From JANLYQ01 sp031365725 (GTDB lineage: Bacteria > Actinomycetota > Actinomycetes > JACCUZ01): DNA of 64,000 bases. This document shows, piece by piece, positions 6,480 through 13,805 of this stretch (the stretch's first letter is position 1; each line of letters opens with the position of its first letter). Location of the stretch: the NCBI GenBank assembly GCA_031365725.1, contig JANLYQ010000093.1, positions 27,244-91,243 on the forward strand, written 5' to 3'. The notes under the pieces were generated by a model. It saw only the letters and a program-made list of their open reading frames with translations. It was not told where the DNA came from and made no database searches. The position numbers were made by a program, and so were the translations under genes.

Positions 6480-8144
6480 TTAGACGACGACCCGCAGGAT
6501 CTCGTCGAGCGAGGTCACTCCGGCGAGGACCTTGGTCAGCCCGTCTTCGCGCAACGTCTTCATGCCCTGTTCGCGCGCGACCTTCTCGATCACCGTCGCG
6601 GACGCCTTCTCGACGGCAAGGCGCTCGACCTCCTCGCTGACGAGCATGACCTCGTGCAGCGCAAGCCGGCCCTTGTAGCCGGTCTTGGAGCAGAACGAAC
6701 AGCCGACCGGTCGATAGAGCTCGGGCAGTGGTTCGCCGTCCTGCCACGGGAAGCGCGAGGCGGTGAGGACCTCAGCGGTCGGGGTGTACGCCTCCTTGCA
6801 CTTCGTGCACAGCCGACGCGCAAGTCGTTGGGCGAGAACGGCGTCCAGGGCGGACCCGACGAGGAAGGGCTCGATGCCCATCTCGGTGAGCCGGCTGACC
6901 GCGGACGGTGCGTCGTTGGTGTGCAGCGTCGAAAGCACGAGGTGACCGGTGAGGGCGGCCTCGACCGCGATCTGGCCGGTCTCGTGGTCCCGGATCTCAC
7001 CGATGAGCACGATGTCGGGGTCCGAGCGCAAGATCGAGCGCAGCGCCGAGGCGAAGGTCAGCCCGGCCTTGTTGTTGGTCTGCACCTGGTTGATGCCCGG
7101 CAGCCGGTACTCGACCGGGTCCTCCACGGTGATGACGTTGACCTCGGGCTTGCTGACGATGTTCAGCGTCGCGTACAGCGTCGTCGACTTGCCTGAACCC
7201 GTCGGACCGGTGACCAGAATCATCCCGTAGGGCTTCGTGAAGCTGCGCGAGTAGCGCTCGTAGTTGTCCGGCGCGAAGCCGAGGTCGGTGAGGTCGAGCC
7301 GCGCGGTGGAGTTGTCCAGGATCCGCATGACGACCTTCTCGCCCCACACGGTGGGGAGAGTGGCCACCCGCAGGTCGATCTTCCGGCCGTGGGCGTTGAC
7401 GGACAGGCGGCCGTCCTGGGGGATGCGGCGCTCGGCGATGTTGATGTCGGCCATGATCTTCAGCCGGCTGATGACTCCGGACTGGATCGCCTTTGGCGAG
7501 CGCATGACCTCGTGGAGGACACCGTCGATGCGGAACCGGACCCGCAGGTCGGTCTCGGTGGGCTCGAGGTGGATGTCGGAGGCGCGGTCCTGGATTGCCT
7601 GGGTGATCAGCAGGTTGACGTACTTGACGATCGGCGCGTCTTCGACGATCTCCTTGACCTTGGAGAGCTCGTCCTCCTCCTCCTGCGCGTCGAGGACGGC
7701 GGAGATGTCGTCGAGGTCGGAGTCGGCGCGGTAGTAGCGGTCGATCGCAGCAGCCACGTCGGCGCGGGTGGCCACCACCGGCTTGACGTCCATGCCGGTG
7801 AGCGAGCGGATGTCGTCGATCGCAAAGACGTTGGCCGGGTCGGCCATGGCGACCAGCAGCTTGCCGTCCTCGAACCCGATCGGCATCGCCGAGTGGCGTC
7901 GGCACACCGTGCCCGGCACCCGGCCGATGGCCGAGCCGTCGACCGCGAACTCCGACAGGTCGACGAAGCGAAGACCGATCTGGGTGGCGAGCGCCGCGAC
8001 CAGCTGGGACTCGGTGAGCACGCCCTGCTCGATGAGCACCCGGCCCAGCGCCCGACCGACCCGCGTCTGCTCCTCGTAGGCGAGCTCGAGCTGGGACGGG
8101 CTGACGAGCCCACCTTCCAGCAGGATGTCGCCGAGCTGCTTCAC
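6480..8144 (-). CDS. pilB: Type IV pilus extension ATPase PilB with MshEN-type N-terminal domain
   Basis: 554 residues from the GTG at 8144, preceded by GGGGAAG about 7 bases upstream; the frame stays open to 8285, but the extra codons are low-complexity. Residues 2-53 contain two tandem 24-residue motifs of the form xLGxxLxxxGxxxxxxLxxAxxxQ (KQLGDILLEGGLVSPSQLEL; RALGRVLIEQGVLTESQLVA), the MshEN signature that binds c-di-GMP in MshE and PilB homologues. Then follow the GspE domain with Walker A GPTGSGKSTT (about 311), Walker B IVLIGEIRD, the His box and a zinc-binding tetra-Cys site CTKC...CSFC (about 445 and 480). PilB drives pilus extension. The motif match is seen; c-di-GMP binding here is inferred. 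Confidence 0.95.
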   Translation of the reverse strand: MKQLGDILLEGGLVSPSQLELAYEEQTRVGRALGRVLIEQGVLTESQLVAALATQIGLRFVDLSEFAVDGSAIGRVPGTVCRRHSAMPIGFEDGKLLVAMADPANVFAIDDIRSLTGMDVKPVVATRADVAAAIDRYYRADSDLDDISAVLDAQEEEDELSKVKEIVEDAPIVKYVNLLITQAIQDRASDIHLEPTETDLRVRFRIDGVLHEVMRSPKAIQSGVISRLKIMADINIAERRIPQDGRLSVNAHGRKIDLRVATLPTVWGEKVVMRILDNSTARLDLTDLGFAPDNYERYSRSFTKPYGMILVTGPTGSGKSTTLYATLNIVSKPEVNVITVEDPVEYRLPGINQVQTNNKAGLTFASALRSILRSDPDIVLIGEIRDHETGQIAVEAALTGHLVLSTLHTNDAPSAVSRLTEMGIEPFLVGSALDAVLAQRLARRLCTKCKEAYTPTAEVLTASRFPWQDGEPLPELYRPVGCSFCSKTGYKGRLALHEVMLVSEEVERLAVEKASATVIEKVAREQGMKTLREDGLTKVLAGVTSLDEILRVVV

Positions 8145-8304
8145 GCGCGTCTTCCCCGTCCTGGGTGCGGTCGATGTGTCGTCGGTCGTGGTCTGGCGGT
8201 GCGGCCGGATGGTCGGATTGTCGGATTGCCCGACAGCCGGATGGCCGGGTGGCCCTCCCTGACCATCGGATCGGGCGGGGCTCACCTGAAGCGGTGGATC
8301 ATGC

Positions 8305-8409
8305 TCACCAGTGCGCGAGTAGACCTGCCACCTGGGTCATGGCCCGCGCGGGCGAGGAGTCGGCGTCGAGCACGAGCTGGTGGCCGTCCCGCAGCACGAG
8401 GGTGACCAT
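8305..8409 (-). CDS. Possible 34-residue small protein after an SQG-encoding repeat
   Basis: Minus-strand frame starting at ATG 8409: MVTLVLRDGHQLVLDADSSP then ARAMTQVAGLLAHW, stop at 8305. It lies in a 460-base gap of the pilus operon, between the GTPase and pilB. The same frame is open upstream through a nine-base repeat and reads (Ser-Gln-Gly)7, but I see no start codon in that extension after the GTPase stop. No family recognised. The residue pattern (alternating hydrophobics, then a short helix) looks protein-like, but the length makes this uncertain. Confidence 0.35.
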   Translation of the reverse strand: MVTLVLRDGHQLVLDADSSPARAMTQVAGLLAHW

Positions 8410-8410
8410 G

Positions 8411-8473
8411 CCCTGGCTGCCCTGGCTGCCCTGGCTGCCCTGGCTGCCCTGGCTGCCCTGGCTGCCCTGGCTG
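8411..8473 (-). repeat. Nine-base minisatellite, 7 perfect copies of AGCCAGGGC
   Basis: Seven identical copies of AGCCAGGGC (minus strand), plus one degenerate flanking copy, directly before the small ATG at 8409. In one frame it encodes Ser-Gln-Gly repeats. Each unit contains AGGG, which resembles a Shine-Dalgarno core. Perfect copies imply recent slippage, so copy number probably varies between strains. Confidence 0.9.
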
Positions 8474-8605
8474 CCCTGGGTTCCTTGGCTGCTCCGTGAA
8501 GCGTGAGTGCCCCGGCTGATCGGCGGCCGACGGTGCCGACCGACCTGCTCGCCAGGCCCGACCAGCGACGTGATCGATGTCCACGTCCGGAGTCTCGCGA
8601 GCACG

Positions 8606-9181
8606 TCAGACCCGGACGGCCTCGGTCTCGACGTCGTCGAGGACCGCGTAGAGCAGCGCGAGCAGCACGTTCTTGACCGACTCCTTGTCGGTCGCGTCGC
8701 ACGCCAGGATGGCCACATCGGACGGGATCTCCAGCCGGCGCCGGACGTCCTCGATCCTCGCGTGGTCGTCGCCGCTGGCGCGGTTCAGCGCCACGACGTA
8801 CGGCACGTGGGCCATGGTCCGGAACGCGGCGAGGATGCCCTGCGCCTCGTCGACCGAGTCCTCACGGTCGGCGTCGACGAGCAGCAGGTAGCCGATCATC
8901 CCCTCGCCGAGGATCTCCCACATGAAGTCGAACCGGTCCTGACCGGGTGTGCCGAACAGGTAGAGCACGAGGTCACGGTCGATGGTGATGCGGCCGAAGT
9001 CCATGGCCACCGTCGTCTCGGCCTTGCGGCGCCGGGTCGAGTCGGTGACGCCGCGCTCGGTGGAGAGCACGGTGATCTCGCTGATCGTGCGGATCAGCGT
9101 CGTCTTGCCGGCCGCGAACGGTCCGGTCACGACGACCTTCACGGCCTGGCCGCCGCGGCGGCGACCACGACTGGGTGCCAT
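8606..9181 (-). CDS. MglA-like / conservon-type small GTPase
   Basis: 191 residues. G1 P-loop VTGPFAAGKTTLIRTISEI (about residues 18-36), a Thr-containing switch I region (ETTVAMDFGRITI), G3 LFGTPGQDRF and G4 region VVALNRAS (canonical NKxD here NRAS). This is the small Ras-like GTPase class found beside roadblock proteins in actinobacterial conservons, related to bacterial MglA. Such GTPases switch between GTP and GDP forms with help from a roadblock/LC7 partner; here that partner is two genes upstream. The ATG shares a base with the upstream stop (TGATG). Followed by the pilus genes pilB-pilT-pilC, so a role in pilus control is likely (inference). Confidence 0.88.
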   Translation of the reverse strand: MAPSRGRRRGGQAVKVVVTGPFAAGKTTLIRTISEITVLSTERGVTDSTRRRKAETTVAMDFGRITIDRDLVLYLFGTPGQDRFDFMWEILGEGMIGYLLLVDADREDSVDEAQGILAAFRTMAHVPYVVALNRASGDDHARIEDVRRRLEIPSDVAILACDATDKESVKNVLLALLYAVLDDVETEAVRV

Positions 9182-10623
9182 CAGAGCCCCCTGACCCCGG
9201 CGATGAGCCGGAGCATCAGACTGCGGTTGACGTTGGGGTCGCGCTGAATGGCCGAGGCGGTCTCCGGGTCGGGCGCGGTCGCGGTGGCGCCGACGACGTC
9301 GCCGAGCCCGCCGCTCGAGCCGTGGTGGCTGCCGTGGTTGCCGCCGGCGGTGGGCGACGGAGCGGACTGCACGTGCGTCTGACGTACGCCGGTGGGCCGG
9401 CCGGACTCGTCGAACTCCGCCTGCCGCTTGGGCAGGAACGGCTCAGGTCGGGCGGGCACCACGTCGTGCGGGACGTGTGCACCGCCGAGCATCTGCGCGC
9501 CCACCGGCACGGCGCTCGCGTGCTCGTCCGCCTCGTCCTTCTCGTCTGTCTCGTCCTTCTTGCCGTGGTCGTCGTGGTCGTCGTGGTCTTCGTGGTCGTC
9601 GTGGTCGTCGTGGTCGTCGTGGTCGACCACCGGCGCACCGCCCTGCCCGGGCAGCTGGTCAGTAACGGCGCCATCGGCGTCGTCGGACTCGTCGGTCTCG
9701 TCGGTCTCGTCGGTCTCGGCGGTCTCGGCTGCGTCGTCGGACTCGGCAACCGCTCCGGCGTCGGCAGAGGGAGCAGCCGCAACGACCGGCGCAGCCTCCT
9801 CGATCACCGGCACGAACGGCGCTCCCTCGAGCGGCGCAAGCAGTCCCTGGCGACGTACGACCACGGCGACGTGGTCGTCGCCCGCGTTCTCGTCACCGTC
9901 CTGCGGACGCACGGTGAGCAGGCCGCGCTGGACGAGTCCGGCGAGGGTGGAAACCACCGCGTACTGACCGCTGCCGGTGAGGTCGACGAGCTCACCGACG
10001 GTGCGCCGGCCGTCGACAAGCGCGAGCAGGGACCACTCCTCGCGGCTGACGGCAGGGTCGCTGGGTAGCACGACCGGCATGGCGAGCACGGCCCGCGCGG
10101 ATGGGACGACCTGCGAGACGGCATCCCAGGTGGCTTTGCGGCTCTCGGCTTCGGCCAGGACCGACTCGACGCTGATGGACACGCCGACGTCGTCAGGGTT
10201 GACCTCGTCGACGACGAAGGCGAAGTCGCCGTTGCGCCAGCGCAGCAGATCAAAGACGGCGTCGACCGCCTGGTCGGTGGCGGCCTGCTTGAGCACGTCG
10301 GAGTCGAGCACGCCCTGGTCGAGCAGCGCGCGCACCACACCCACGCCGTCACCACTGGTCGCAGCGGCCACGGCAGCTGCGAGGGCGTCGTCCCCGACCG
10401 AGCCGCTGCCCACGAGCCGGCGAGCCAGAGGCTGCCGACTGCTGTCCGCGGACGCGCCGGTCACCTGGCCGGCATGGAAGTAGACGCTGCCCTCGGAGCC
10501 GGTCCCCACTTCGCCATCGGAGACACCGCGGGCGAGCAGCAGACTGCCGCCCTTCTTGGTGAAGCTCAGCAGCTGGAAGATGTCCGGCAGGCTGAACGCG
10601 TCGAGCGATCCTTCGAGCTTCAT
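9181..10623 (-). CDS. DUF4388 (PATAN) domain protein with acidic/His low-complexity linker
   Basis: 480 residues. The N-terminus MKLEGSLDAFSLPDIFQLLS begins a DUF4388/PATAN domain, a fold tied to bacterial signalling and often found with roadblock proteins. A second conserved region lies around residues 190-250 (SREEWSLLALVDGRRTVGEL, a winged-helix-like end of DUF4388 proteins). Then comes a strongly charged linker: TDETDETDESDD near residue 300 and an Asp/His run (DHDDHDDHDDHEDHDDHDDH) near 331-355. The C-terminus has a compact conserved-looking tail NVNRSLMLRLIAGVRGL. One base separates it from the roadblock stop (TGAGATG). Probably an adaptor between the roadblock/GTPase switch and the pilus machine; function not known. 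Confidence 0.8.
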   Translation of the reverse strand: MKLEGSLDAFSLPDIFQLLSFTKKGGSLLLARGVSDGEVGTGSEGSVYFHAGQVTGASADSSRQPLARRLVGSGSVGDDALAAAVAAATSGDGVGVVRALLDQGVLDSDVLKQAATDQAVDAVFDLLRWRNGDFAFVVDEVNPDDVGVSISVESVLAEAESRKATWDAVSQVVPSARAVLAMPVVLPSDPAVSREEWSLLALVDGRRTVGELVDLTGSGQYAVVSTLAGLVQRGLLTVRPQDGDENAGDDHVAVVVRRQGLLAPLEGAPFVPVIEEAAPVVAAAPSADAGAVAESDDAAETAETDETDETDESDDADGAVTDQLPGQGGAPVVDHDDHDDHDDHEDHDDHDDHGKKDETDEKDEADEHASAVPVGAQMLGGAHVPHDVVPARPEPFLPKRQAEFDESGRPTGVRQTHVQSAPSPTAGGNHGSHHGSSGGLGDVVGATATAPDPETASAIQRDPNVNRSLMLRLIAGVRGL

Positions 10624-10624
10624 C

Positions 10625-11149
10625 TCAGCTCCAGCCAGGGGACTCAGGCGCCGGGTCGGTCAGGTGCAGTCCCTGCGGTGCGGGCGCGACGACCTGCAGG
10701 GGCAGCGGCGCGGCCAGGTCCTCGACCAGCTCGTAGGCCAGCTCGACCCGCAGAGCGGCGGCGACCGCAGCGGCAGCCCGGCGTACCTCGAAGAGCATCA
10801 GACCCACCTTCGCACCCTTGGCGGCGACGGCCACGAGGACCGCCTCGTCGTCAGCCGAGATCAGGAAGACGGTGCCGTTCTCGCCCTCGACGTAGACCTG
10901 GGACAAGGCGCCGCGACCGAGGCCCTCGGCGGCCCGCTCGCCCAGCGACAGCAGGGCGGCGCTCATCGCGGCGACGCGGTCCTCGTCCATGCCGGCGGGC
11001 AGGGCCGAGGCCATCGCGAGGCCGTCGAAGGACACGATCGAGGCGGCCTCGATCTCGGGGACCTGACCGACGAGCTCGGTCAGGATGCGGTCCAGGCGGC
11101 CGGACCGCCCGGTGCCGGACGCGGACTGGTCGCCGTACGCTTCGCTCAT
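10625..11149 (-). CDS. Roadblock/LC7 domain protein
   Basis: 174 residues, with the roadblock fold at residues about 19-130 (LDRILTELVGQVPEIEAASI, VSFDGLAMASALP, MSAALLSLGERAAEGLG, VFLISADDEAVLVAVA, GLMLFEVRRAAAAVAAAL). Roadblock/LC7 proteins such as Myxococcus MglB dimerise and act as GTPase-activating or scaffold partners of MglA-like GTPases. This is the first gene of the putative operon; the GTPase is two genes downstream. The ATG at 11149 has GGTGGAA just upstream. Confidence 0.9.
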   Translation of the reverse strand: MSEAYGDQSASGTGRSGRLDRILTELVGQVPEIEAASIVSFDGLAMASALPAGMDEDRVAAMSAALLSLGERAAEGLGRGALSQVYVEGENGTVFLISADDEAVLVAVAAKGAKVGLMLFEVRRAAAAVAAALRVELAYELVEDLAAPLPLQVVAPAPQGLHLTDPAPESPGWS

Positions 11150-11299
11150 CGTTCCACCGCTCGTCTCGTGCCGGGTGCAAGGGCCTGCGGGCCGGCGCGC
11201 CTCGGGGGCGCACCAACGCCGTCCTTGCTGGCATCGGCCGTCGGGGGCAATCCCTTGAGCGCGACGCGCGGGACCAGCGAGACCAGCCGCACCCGAGCG
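11150..11299 (-). other. Intergenic region upstream of the roadblock-pilus operon
   Basis: 150 bases between the aroE stop and the roadblock start. Both genes point the same way, so the promoter for the pilus operon is expected here. I could not pick clear -35/-10 boxes or a terminator for aroE. Confidence 0.3.
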
Positions 11300-12166
11300 C
11301 TATCCGGAGCGCAGAGCACGCTCCCCCGCAGCCCGCAGGACCGGCACGAGGGCGGCCGGGTCGGCGACGATGCCGGCCTCGGCCGTCATCGCGGCGACCT
11401 GCAGCACCGCTTGGTGCACCAACAGGTCGAGCCCGTCGATGACCGGGCCACCAGCCGCACTCCAGGCGGCGGCCAGCGCCGTCGGCCACGGGTCGTAGAG
11501 CACCTCGAACAGCGTGCCCGGCCGATTCGGGATCCGGCCGCCGGCCAAAGCATCGGTGGCCCCCGCCACGACGGTGCTCACCACCAGCGGTGCGCCGAGA
11601 CCGTCCGCCGCGTCTGCCCAGGGCAGCACCCCCACGGCCACGCCGTACGCCGCCGCCACCGCTGCCAACCCGGGGCCGCTGGCCGGATCGCGCACGTAGG
11701 CCGTCACGTCGGTGGTCACCGACGCGAGGGCCGCCAGCGCGGAGCGCGCCGTCGCTCCCCCACCGAGCACGACCGCCCGCGAGACCGAGGTGATCCCGTG
11801 CTGGGCGAGAGCCGCGACGAGCCCGGGCACGTCGGTGTTGTCACCGGCGCGGCGTCCACCGGCGAGCAGCACCGTGTTGGCCGCGCCGACCGCGTCGACC
11901 ACCGGCGTCGTCGAGTCCAGCAGCGGCAGCACGGCCGCTTTCAACGGCATGGTCAGCGAGAGTCCGACCCAGGTGTCGTCCAGCCCGTCGAGGAAGGCCG
12001 CCAGGTCCTGCTGGCCGACGTCGTGCGCGCCGTAGGACCAGCCCACCAGACCGAGGGCGTCGTAGGCCGCCTGGTGCAGGGTCGGCGACAGCGAGTGCGC
12101 CACCGGTGAACCGAGCACCGCCGCTCGGTGCATGCTGCCAGCTGCGCCCCCGCTCTGCTCGCTCAC
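11300..12166 (-). CDS. aroE: Shikimate dehydrogenase AroE
   Basis: 288 residues. NADPH-dependent reduction of 3-dehydroshikimate to shikimate in aromatic amino acid synthesis. Seen: shikimate-binding SLSP (SPVAHSLSPTLH, about residues 20-31), catalytic Lys in LTMPLK, GAANT, catalytic Asp in DNTD, NADP Rossmann loop GGGATARSA, and the C-terminal DLLVHQ motif. The GTG start overlaps the mltG stop as GTGA; ATG at 12133 (MHRAAVLGSPVAHS) is an alternative start. Confidence 0.93.
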   Translation of the reverse strand: MSEQSGGAAGSMHRAAVLGSPVAHSLSPTLHQAAYDALGLVGWSYGAHDVGQQDLAAFLDGLDDTWVGLSLTMPLKAAVLPLLDSTTPVVDAVGAANTVLLAGGRRAGDNTDVPGLVAALAQHGITSVSRAVVLGGGATARSALAALASVTTDVTAYVRDPASGPGLAAVAAAYGVAVGVLPWADAADGLGAPLVVSTVVAGATDALAGGRIPNRPGTLFEVLYDPWPTALAAAWSAAGGPVIDGLDLLVHQAVLQVAAMTAEAGIVADPAALVPVLRAAGERALRSG

Positions 12167-13275
12167 TTGCCGGAGTTGACCTGCGCGCGGATCTTCAGGA
12201 ACTCCTGATAGCTGTTGGTGAACTTGGTGGTGCCAGCGTTGTCGACAGTGATGAAGTAGAGCCAGTCACCCGGTGTCGGATTGACCGCCGCGGTCATCGC
12301 GGCCACGCCGGGTGAGTCGATCGGTGCCGGCGGCAACCCGCTGTGCTTGTAGGTGTTGTAGGGCGAGTCGGCACCGAGGTCCTGGTAGGTCACAATCGTC
12401 TTGTCGGCCTTCAACGCGTAGTTGACGGTCGAGTCGAACTGCAGCGGCATGCCGGCCTTGAGCCGGTTGTAGACCACCCGCGCCACCTTGCCGAAGTCCT
12501 CGGGCTTGCGGGCCTCGGCCTCGACGAGGCTCGCGATGACGAGGATCTCCTCAGGTGTCCGGTTGGTGCGCGCCACCCCCACCTTGTCGGCGGCGACGGC
12601 ATAGGCCGAGAACAGCTGCGTGAGCACCGAGTCGACGTCGGCGTCCGGCGGCACGTCGTACGTCGCGGGGAACAGAAAGCCCTCGGGGTTGCCCTTGGCA
12701 TAGGCCGGCAGGCCGAGCTTGGCGCTCCGCTGCTTGATGGCTGCCTTGTAGTCCTTGAGCGGGAGCTTGGTGTCCTTCACGAGCCGGGCCAGGGTCTCGT
12801 CGAGGCGCAGACCCTCGGGCAGGGTGACGCGGGACTGCACCCGGGCAGACGGGTCCAGGACGGTGGCGAGGGCGTCGGCTGCCGGCATGCGGCTCTGCAG
12901 CTGGTAGAAGCCCGGCTGCAGCTTGTTGGCGTCGGGGTTGGCGAAGGCCGCGGTGAGGAACGCCTTCTCGCTCTTGACGACACCCTCGGCGACCAGGGTC
13001 TTCGCGAGCTCTGCGGAGGTGTCGCCCTGCTTGATCTCGATGATGACCTTGCCGGAACCGGGCCCGGCATAGTCGGGTGCCGCGGCGCTGCTGAACAGAT
13101 GCTTGACCTTGGTCAGACCGCCGAAGGCGAAGACCGCACCGCCGCCGACGATGCCCACCACGAGCAGCAGGGCCAGCAGGACCGCGAGTGCCCCCTTGCC
13201 GCGGCCACCCTTGCGGCGGCGGCGCCGGCGTCGGCGCGCGGTCTCCTCCTCCGACCAGACAGAGAGATCGGTCAT
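12163..13275 (-). CDS. mltG: Endolytic murein transglycosylase MltG (YceG-like)
   Basis: 370 residues. Arg-rich cytoplasmic N-terminus (RRRRRRRRKGG), one membrane helix (about residues 29-51), a LysM-like region (VIIEIKQGDTSAELAKTL) and the YceG catalytic domain with ASLVEAEA (catalytic Glu near residue 249), YNRL, DSTVNYAL and the C-terminal NTYKHSGLPPAPIDSPG. MltG cuts nascent peptidoglycan strands at the membrane and sets glycan length. Overlaps ruvX and aroE by four bases each, forming the conserved alaS-ruvX-mltG-aroE operon. Confidence 0.95.
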   Translation of the reverse strand: MTDLSVWSEEETARRRRRRRRKGGRGKGALAVLLALLLVVGIVGGGAVFAFGGLTKVKHLFSSAAAPDYAGPGSGKVIIEIKQGDTSAELAKTLVAEGVVKSEKAFLTAAFANPDANKLQPGFYQLQSRMPAADALATVLDPSARVQSRVTLPEGLRLDETLARLVKDTKLPLKDYKAAIKQRSAKLGLPAYAKGNPEGFLFPATYDVPPDADVDSVLTQLFSAYAVAADKVGVARTNRTPEEILVIASLVEAEARKPEDFGKVARVVYNRLKAGMPLQFDSTVNYALKADKTIVTYQDLGADSPYNTYKHSGLPPAPIDSPGVAAMTAAVNPTPGDWLYFITVDNAGTTKFTNSYQEFLKIRAQVNSGK

Positions 13276-13805
13276 CGGCTGGGTCTCCTGCTCGTGTCGT
13301 GCGGCCCCCGGTCGACGTTCCCTGCTCGGACTTCGTGTGCGTCGTGTGCGTCATTGGCCGGATCCACGACCCGGCCCGGCGGGCGTCCCGAGGCTCGTTC
13401 AGCGTCCAGGGCGCTCTGCAAGATGATGACAGCAGCTGCCTGATCGATCACGCTGCGGCCTTTGCGCGTGTCTACCCCGCTGGCGTGCAGCCCACGCTGG
13501 GCCGCCGAGGTCGAGAACCGCTCGTCGACCAGCCGGACCGGCACCGAAACCAGTGCTGCGAGCTCGACGGCGTATGCCTGCGCAGCTCCGGCGGCCGGCC
13601 CCGGCCTGCCGGACAGCGACGTCGGCAGCCCGACCACGACCTCGATCGCCTCGCGTTCGGCCACCAGCCCGGCCACGGCGGCGAGGTCACCACGGCCGCG
13701 CTGCAGGGTCTGCACCGGCGTGGCGAGGATGCCGGCGGGGTCGCAGCCGGCGACACCGACGCGCACCGACCCGACGTCGACCGCCACCCGCGTGCCGACT
13801 CTCAC
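13272..13805 (-). CDS. ruvX: RuvX/YqgF family putative Holliday junction resolvase
   Basis: 177 residues. RNase H-like fold: VAVDVGSVRVGVAGCDPAG (first acidic residue), VVVGLPTSLSGRPG, VRLVDERFSTSAA (Glu) and the terminal Asp region RSVIDQAAAVIILQ. YqgF proteins act in pre-16S rRNA processing and/or junction resolution. The last 35 residues are hydrophilic (His/Asp-rich) and less conserved. Start GTG overlaps the alaS stop (GTGA). Confidence 0.93.
   Translation of the reverse strand: MRVGTRVAVDVGSVRVGVAGCDPAGILATPVQTLQRGRGDLAAVAGLVAEREAIEVVVGLPTSLSGRPGPAAGAAQAYAVELAALVSVPVRLVDERFSTSAAQRGLHASGVDTRKGRSVIDQAAAVIILQSALDAERASGRPPGRVVDPANDAHDAHEVRAGNVDRGPHDTSRRPSR

Noticed and set aside
8411..8473. 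CRISPR-like repeat
   Set aside because: Units are nine bases with no spacers; it is a minisatellite. No CRISPR array or cas gene is visible in the window.
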